A stretch of DNA of 64,000 nucleotides from Rhytidiadelphus loreus. Its lineage: Eukaryota; Streptophyta; Bryopsida; Hypnales; Hylocomiaceae. How positions within the stretch are numbered: position 1 is the first letter of the stretch; each line of letters opens with the position of its first letter. Position numbers and translations under genes: made by a program. Positions 57,361 to 64,000 of the stretch are shown here, one piece after another. Location of the stretch: assembly GCA_947034895.1 (NCBI GenBank), contig OX344761.1, positions 90,471,447 to 90,535,446 of the forward strand. The letters run 5' to 3'. The notes beneath the pieces were generated by a model, which was not told the DNA's origin, did no database searches, and worked only from the letters and a program-made list of their open reading frames with translations.

Positions 57361-59684
57361 GAGTGATTGAACTTCTACTAATCCTAATCTACATATCCCA
57401 TATGGGTTGTATTACCTCCCATCATCCCACTTGTATAAAAACATTGCCTATACATCCTCTTGATCCCACATGTGTTGAGGGTTTCAAATACATGCAAGGT
57501 GGTTGTTGAAAAATTACAATATTTATTATTTTTCCAAGTGGGTGTGAGTGTTTCTAACTCCACCCTTAAGTTAGAAAGTTGCACACAGGTTCTAGTGGCA
57601 TAAGTTAGCAAATTGTAAGGGTGAAATGTAAACGTAGTGTTCTTTGGCCTTTCAAGCGATGGACACTTTGTTATGTTGATTTTTACTTAATTTAAGTACT
57701 TCAAAACACTCTAATAGTTAAGAAATAAAGGTTGTTGAGGGTTAGTTAATTGTGATTTAAACTTCTAGCTAAACTAAAATTCTATCTAAACTAAATCAAA
57801 GAATACAATTTGCCCTTTCCAAAATGGTAAAGCAAGTTGGATTCTGATATTCCTAATGAAAGTTATGTATGGATGAAATTCGTACCTAATTCTATCCTAA
57901 AAAATTCATCCATCAACTAAAAATAGCAAAATAATGTAAAATAAATCTAGATTTCAGGGTTGAAAGGTTAATTAAGTTATCTAATGGAATTTTTAGAGAA
58001 AACCTAATTTTGACCTATTTTAGGATTTTCATCCAAATTTAGGTCAAATATTCATCCACACTTTTATCCGTCCAAATTAAAATAATTTAAAAAGTAAAAG
58101 GTGGATTTGGAATCTTCAAAAGATTCTCTAAAAGATTATGGTTTCAAAAGATTCCCTAGTCGTGCCTTGAGAATATTCCTAATTGTTCTTTATTTAATCC
58201 TAATTCTAGAGTATTATTCTAATTTTAGTGATTCTTTAGGGTTTTTATGGTTTTTACGGGTAAATGATAAATTATCTTCCTATTAAGGTTAAAAGTAAGA
58301 ATTTAGGACTTTTAGGTGAAAACTTTTAAATGGATGAAAATTCCCCTTAATTGGATGGAATTTGTTCCTTTAATAATTTTCAAGGGAATAAAGAGATAAA
58401 TTAGGTTTTGACTTTCCCTAATTCTTCTATTATTTCCTAAGTTCCTAAATTAAGTTAGATTCCTTTTGAGATTCTTTTGGATGAGATTACTATTTCGTTT
58501 TCCAAATTAATTCAAAGTTAATCTAATTATTACCTTCACGATTTAGTTAAATTTTTAGAAGTTTTCTAATAAATTGTAAATTCTAACAAGCTATCGAGTT
58601 CCTAATTGTTAATTTGGTTGATTTTAATTTTCTAGTCTAATTTTTAAAGCATGAAAGCAAAAGAAAAGACAAAAGACAAGTTTTGAAATTCATACCTTAG
58701 TATCGAGAATGTCGATCGTCCCATCATCGCAAAACACCATCATAATCGTCTCCTCGAAATTCTCCATTGTCTTTCATGAATTTGGAAGAAATCTTAGTAT
58801 TATTGTTTCTAAAACCTATCTAAAAAGTCCAAGTTTGTTAGTTTTGGCAATTTAAAACTAATCCTTTGATTTTAGGAAATTAAATTAAATGATAAATTAA
58901 ATTCATTTTTTCCAAGTTTTCAATGAATAGTAGTTTTATTCATTTGCCAATTGTTTAATAGTTTTTAGTTTAATATTCCAAAGATATTAGTTGTTGTTTG
59001 TTTTTATTGTTTTGGCTTATTAGGCCTAATAAAACAAATTCCCCAAACTACAAACAAACAACTAATTTGGCTTTGGAATCCTAATTAATAATTAAAACCA
59101 ACCAAATGAATAGTATTCTAATAAAATAATCTTAAATAATCTAAACAAATCTATCAATGAATAGTAGAAAGAATAAACCGAATAAACAATACCAAAACAA
59201 TTAATTGATGAATAGTTATATTCTTACCTTAATAGTTTTTTAGTCTTCTAATTCCTTCACGTGTCGAATTCTTCCTTCTTATTCTTCCTTTTTCTTCCTA
59301 ATTCATTCTCTTATTGTTTTGAAACTTCAAAGTTGTTGGCTATGGCGAGAGTTAGTATCCAACCAAAAGAGAATGAGTTGTGAAATTTTCAAAAGGAGAT
59401 GGGAGAGAAGTTTTCGTTTTGGTTAACACCAAAGGTTTTAATGTGGCGATTGTAATCAAGTCCTAGAAGAAATTCAATTGTTAGTATTTTTTGAGATCAA
59501 GCATGCTTGAGTTCTGAATATGATTCACTTACCAGAGTTATGGATTGTGAGTCCAAGCTTTGTTGTTGTTTTAGTTCAGTTTCTGGTTCCAAGCGGAGTT
59601 TGCCCTGGACACTGCTTAGCTAAGCTGCTGGTTGCTTGAGCGAGGGCATACACCTCACTGGCCGCCACGTGTCAAGGCGTTGTT
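57361..59684. other. AT-rich DNA, one possible minus-strand exon
   Basis: A minus-strand ATG near 58769 opens a 24-codon frame (MENFEETIMMVFCDDGTID...) that runs into AAG followed by GTATGA, a splice-donor-like sequence at about 58695. No downstream exon is recognisable, so a gene cannot be supported. Nothing else stands out. Confidence 0.3.
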
Positions 59685-59905
59685 GGTGCATCAGTCGTTC
59701 CCCGGCGTCAGTCATTCCCCAACGTCGTCGTTCCCCAGCCTAGGTCGTTCCCAGTATTGTCGTTTCCCAACGTCAGTCGTTCCCTAGCGTCAGTCGTTCC
59801 CCAGTGTCAGTCGTTCCCCAACGTCGTCGTTCCCCAGCGTCAGTCGTTCCCTAGCCTAAGTCCTCTCCTCAGCGTCAGTCCTCTCCTCAGCATCAGTCCT
59901 CTACT
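59685..59905. repeat. GTCAGTCGTTCCCCAGC minisatellite
   Basis: Tandem GTCAGTCGTTCCCC(A)(A/G)C units of about 15-17 bp, with variants such as GTCGTCGTTCCCC and, at the end, GTCAGTCCTCTCCTCAGC. At least a dozen units. Not coding in any convincing frame. Confidence 0.9.
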
Positions 59906-60258
59906 CGGGCTACCTGAACTTTCACTTTAAGACTGAATTTTTTGGAAAGAATAACGCTAATCTTAATGGACTCAGTTTTTTAATAATTTTAGAAGATATT
60001 CAACTTTTAATAAAAATTAAGCATACCTAAATTAACGGTTATAGAATAATTAGTTTTGTGCATTTGATAAAGACAATACAAGAACAACCAAGTTTGATGA
60101 AATTAAAAGGAAGAAACAAACCAATTTAAATGAACCCAACAACCAATGGCAAGATTGGAGACCAAATACCTCCGTCACGTGTATAACACGAAGAGGAGAG
60201 AAATCAACAAGAGTTGGCCTTTAAATAAGTTTCCAAGGAATCTTATTTTTGTTGGTAA

Positions 60259-60830
60259 GTCAAAGCTTTGCCGTATAAGACCAACTAGGAAATTAGTATT
60301 ATCCACAAAGGTAAATTTTAACTTTAGAAAGTCAAAGCTTCGCCGTGCGGGAGCAACCCCAGGAAATTAACAGACAAATCAAAGTTTCAAGTACCCGTTT
60401 CTAGGTTTCAAAGTCAAGGCTCCGCCGTGCGGGAGCAACCCCAGGAAATTAACAGACAAATCAAAGTTTCAAGTACCCGTTTCCAGGTTTCAAAGTCAAG
60501 GCTCCGCCGTGCGGGAGCAACCCCAGGAAATTAATTGACAACTTTAAGTTTCAAGTACCCGTTTCCAGGTTTCACAGTCAAAGCTCCGCCGTGCGTGAGC
60601 AAATCCAGGAATAACCAGTATCCAAGGATCCAAACTAGTATTTTGAAAACTTAATTCTTAAAGGAGGTACACATGACAGTGTTTAACCGAACATTAAAAA
60701 CTAATTTCCAAAATTCAAAGTAAAGTTTTAAGTTTAATCACTAAAGGAGGTACACATGACAGTGTTTAACCGAACATTAGCAATTATTCAAACCAAACAC
60801 CCGTTATACAACGAGTTTTGGCACGTGGTG
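60259..60830. repeat. 82-bp tandem repeat array
   Basis: GTCAA(A/G)GCTCCGCCGTGCGGGAGC recurs at 60331, 60413, 60495 and 60577, exactly 82 bp apart, with a degenerate first copy at 60259. A different repeated word (AAGGAGGTACACATGACAGTG) follows at 60661 and 60744, 83 bp apart, so the array seems to continue in changed form. A further pair, TTTTGGGGCTTGAAGCCTCC, occurs 100 bp apart near 60989 and 61089. Confidence 0.92.
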
Positions 60831-63489
60831 ATGCTCAAAACCTTTTGGCAAAGTCTAGCCTTGCCGCTTTAAAGTTTTAAGTTCACAAACTATTCTCAAT
60901 TCGCATAAATGGTTGGTTAGTATCCAATAGAACAATAAAATCAAAGTAGAGTTTGGGTACTACTCCCACAACTCCCAAAATATCAAAGTTTTGGGGCTTG
61001 AAGCCTCCAAATTCAAGAAATAAGTTAGTTAACACAAACAATACTAGAGTTAGGGGATTTCCTCCACCTAAACTCTTGAAAAACAAAGTTTTGGGGCTTG
61101 AAGCCTCCAAATTCAAACAAGAAAAGAAAAGAAAGCTTTGAAGGGGCCCTCCGGACCTTCAAAGTACAAGAGAATAGAAGAAAATAGAAGAAAAGAGTCA
61201 AAAATTGGCTTAAAAAGTGCTCCGACAAGTGTTGGTAGCACGACAAGAGCAACAACAAGAATGAAACAAAGAAATGAGGGCCACGAACAACCTCGAGGAA
61301 AGGCCTTATATACTCGCTTCCCCCCCCCCCCGGTATGTTGTTGGTAATATTATCTTTACTTTCAATCTAGATATTTTGCTAAACTACCTAAATGTGTTTT
61401 CTAAATAATCTTTGTTTAATGGAAAGGAAGGTCCTCAAGCGAGTTCCTTCTAGGCCCTAAATGGCCTTAGAATCTTTTCCCAAATCAAATATTTGATTTT
61501 CCCAAAGATATTTTGAAAACCTACCTAATTAATCGAGATATTTTGCATTTTAATCTAAGGTTAGTTCTAAATTGTCTTTCTTTAGTCCAAAAGATGGCTT
61601 CTTACGCAAGACAAGTATCTTGGGCAAATCCAATCTTCGATTTTACAAGAGATATTTGCAAAATCCACCCAGATTAATCCAAAATTACCTTTTAAAAGTC
61701 AAACTAAGGGCTGACCCTCTCTATCTTTTGAAGGACAACTCAAAACTGAAAACGAATTGCGCCATCGCGTTCAAAAGACCCCAATTAGCATAAAAGACCC
61801 CTTACCCCTACCTCTCCAGCCGTTTTAAAGCGCAAATTTGAGTCACGATAACTCAGAACAAAAGTTAAAAAGTTAACTTTTGGAGTTTGCGTCTTTTGAT
61901 GAAACTGTTGGTCCTGGGTGGTTTAGAATATTCGTAGGAGTAAGAATTGACCCTTGAAATGCTCCGTTCGGACACCGCTAGCTCCTGGTTCGCCGGTCAA
62001 CCCGCCGCCAAGTTGTAAATTCTTGTAAAATTCGATGTCGGTCCTGATTCTGGTACTTGGGAATGTCGGAATGTCGGAATGTCTTCAAAATTGAGAGGGC
62101 TCTTTATTGGCACACAAAACACTATACTAATTTTTAGTGAGATTTTACCACAACATTGGTAATTTCTAGGAATTTACGAATGTAGTTTTAAGCGGTTGAC
62201 TTCCCATGGAGTCATCGTGGAGTTTTGTAAAATCCCGAAACTTTTGGGCAATCTTCTACAAGATGTCCATCAACTAAGGGCAAAACCAAATCTCCAATAA
62301 GAATTCTATTTTTATCAATTCTTTAATAATTTCCACCCGGGGGGGAAATTATTCTTGATACCGGGGGAATCTTGGATGATCGGGCTTCTATTTGACCTCC
62401 TGGCATGCTTTGACCTAAAAAAGCACCTCTCTGTATGTTCCAATCACCATTTCCTCCATCTTGGTCTGTGAATGAATGTATTTCTCAAAATTACCTGCAA
62501 ACAATAAATCTAACTCTTTCAAGTTTGATTTGGACTGACCCGGACTAGACTCTAACTTTTAACCAGTTTGTTACATGTATACTTATAGCTGTTGTATTAC
62601 ATGAACAAGAGACTAGGACTGGTTAACTCTCAAATTCTCACTTCGCTCGGAATTACTGACTTAACTACTTATTTTTACTAAAAAGACCTAAACTTGGTGA
62701 AAATGCAACGTTTTTCATGTTTCACGCATTTAAGGCCATTACATACCTCTTCGGTAGGGCCTTCTACCAAAACCCACAATAACTGTATTTTTATATGTTT
62801 TTTCCTATTTTTCACTCAAAAATTGACTAAAAATTGCGAAAAATAAGTTCAGAGTTCCAAGTGCCAACTTGAGGGCTCATAGTGGGGTCCTTTTAATTTC
62901 AAACTTGGGCACCTAGTGCTCTTACGTTAATGGGCTGTTCAGAGCTTCTTTTGATAAGAGTAGTCGTCAAGTGTTGAAATCTTCATTTTTAGAAGATTAC
63001 CAACTTGATGTTATGGACTACTTTTGCTCTGGTGGGCCAACAATAAAAAAGTGATTAATGGTGTAGTATTGCTGTCAAGTCCATTGCCATCTCGGCTGCC
63101 ATGTAGGTTCCGTTGATATTTAAGCATTCAGGCCAGAACGTGCTACGATTTACAGCTGATTTAATGCCTTAATGTTGCCACCATAAGGCCAAGTGTGCAC
63201 ATACCTTAACCCTTGAGCGTCCCAGAGGCCAAAATCTGGCCTCTCCATTTTGAAAAACATTCTTGTTTGACTACTATAATCTTTTGAGTAGTATGGTCAA
63301 AAGATGCGTCTTTTTCTCCACACCTCCAGGTCTTTCCTGACTACCAATTGGTACAACTAGATTATGTGAATCTCTTTTTAAGATAAAGCTTGAGTGGATT
63401 GAAGTTGAAATGGTCTGGATTTCACTGAATTTGTTCTGGGCACTCAAGGGTTAAGTCCAAACTTAGTTTTGGACTCTATTATGATGGTG
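60831..63489. other. Mostly unique non-coding sequence
   Basis: A poly-C run lies at 61321-61333. A TATATACTCG TATA-like word just before it, at about 61306, could mark a promoter or the R region of a retroelement. An AATAATTTCC...GGAAATTATT hairpin lies at about 62326-62352. The open frames (at most 77 codons) show no family. No gene supported. Confidence 0.5.
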
Positions 63490-64000
63490 GCTGCATACTA
63501 TGCGAAATTATTGAATAATTGTTGAATTAGACTGGCCTAAGAGCTCAGTTTTGCTTGCTGTGGAGCTCCACCCAAGTGACCCTGCAGGAGTTTGGCACTC
63601 TGAAAAGAGATGATTGTCTCGAAAGTTCTAGATGTGGGGGAATGATTGTACTCAAAAGATGGCTTCTTCTTCACGTTCTAACAACCAGGTTTTACAAATG
63701 CACTATTTGATGTGATTTTGGTTTAAGTTTTGTTAGTTCTATTTTCTTTACTCCTTGTGATTGCAATAACACGCACTATGGACTGTAGAGACCTCGTGTA
63801 CCTCACTAACATTCCTTTTTGTCATGTTGTAGGATGGGCATAGGTGAGGTCCATAGACTCTCAGAGGATTTTTGACAAGCTACAAAAAATTCCTACTCCA
63901 AAACTCTCATGTTGCATTCTTTTACTTAGTGATAAATTATGCAATGATGTTTTGTCCTACACTTAAGAGATATAAATAGATTGCTTGTATATAAGCTTTG
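63490..64000 (-). repeat. Inverted copy of 1060-1560
   Basis: Mirrored similarity to 1060-1560 as described there. It runs to the window edge and may continue. Confidence 0.75.

Noticed and set aside
58690..58770. First exon of a minus-strand gene
   Set aside because: A single 24-codon frame with a donor-like GTATGA and no recognisable second exon.

Overview
The window looks like nuclear DNA of a land plant. Its low-complexity, AT-rich background carries degenerate mobile DNA of plant type: a chromodomain-bearing Ty3/gypsy chromovirus, a CACTA miniature element, foldback elements, and a short run of the Arabidopsis-type telomere unit (CCCTAAA). I recognise no ordinary host gene and cannot name the species. 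Almost everything supportable is mobile DNA.

The centrepiece is two very large cut-and-paste elements lying 1.85 kb apart. Element 1 spans 11915-36235 (24.3 kb) and is flanked by the 8-bp direct repeat CATTCAAA. Element 2 spans 38090-52232 (14.1 kb) and is flanked by CTTTGACC, with a 21-bp perfect terminal inverted repeat. Both start with CAGGGTT, make 8-bp target duplications and encode a BED/DUF659-type hAT transposase of unusual size. Both also carry the same diverged cargo in the same order: transposase (minus), a coiled-coil/RING-H2 protein (minus), and a protein-kinase-like protein (plus). Element 1 has one extra gene (30010-31014). It pairs the N-terminal domain of the RING protein with a Gly/Tyr-rich tail.

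CpG-rich short repeats occur at both ends of each element and, strikingly, again at each internal gene promoter, next to a TATA box 125-310 bp before the start codon. The repeat word differs between elements: mainly CCGTCSGATC in element 1 and GGGCGSGGACG in element 2. One element-encoded protein could therefore read both ends and promoters. This is inference.

Region by region: 0-5 kb holds dispersed and palindromic repeats. 5.3-10.5 kb is a dead chromovirus (minus strand) with 5-bp duplications, itself hit by a 153-bp CACTA MITE. 11.9-36.2 kb is giant element 1, which contains a further 6.3-kb nested element at 22.6-28.96 kb with its own GTGAGC-type end code. 36.24-38.08 kb is the host spacer. 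38.1-52.2 kb is giant element 2. 52.2-64 kb holds foldback and TIR elements, minisatellites and AT-rich DNA. Of the cargo genes, only the kinase-like and Gly/Tyr-rich genes of element 1 are uninterrupted. Both transposases, both RING genes and the second kinase carry stops and/or frameshifts. All five in-frame stops of the transposase and RING genes are TAG.
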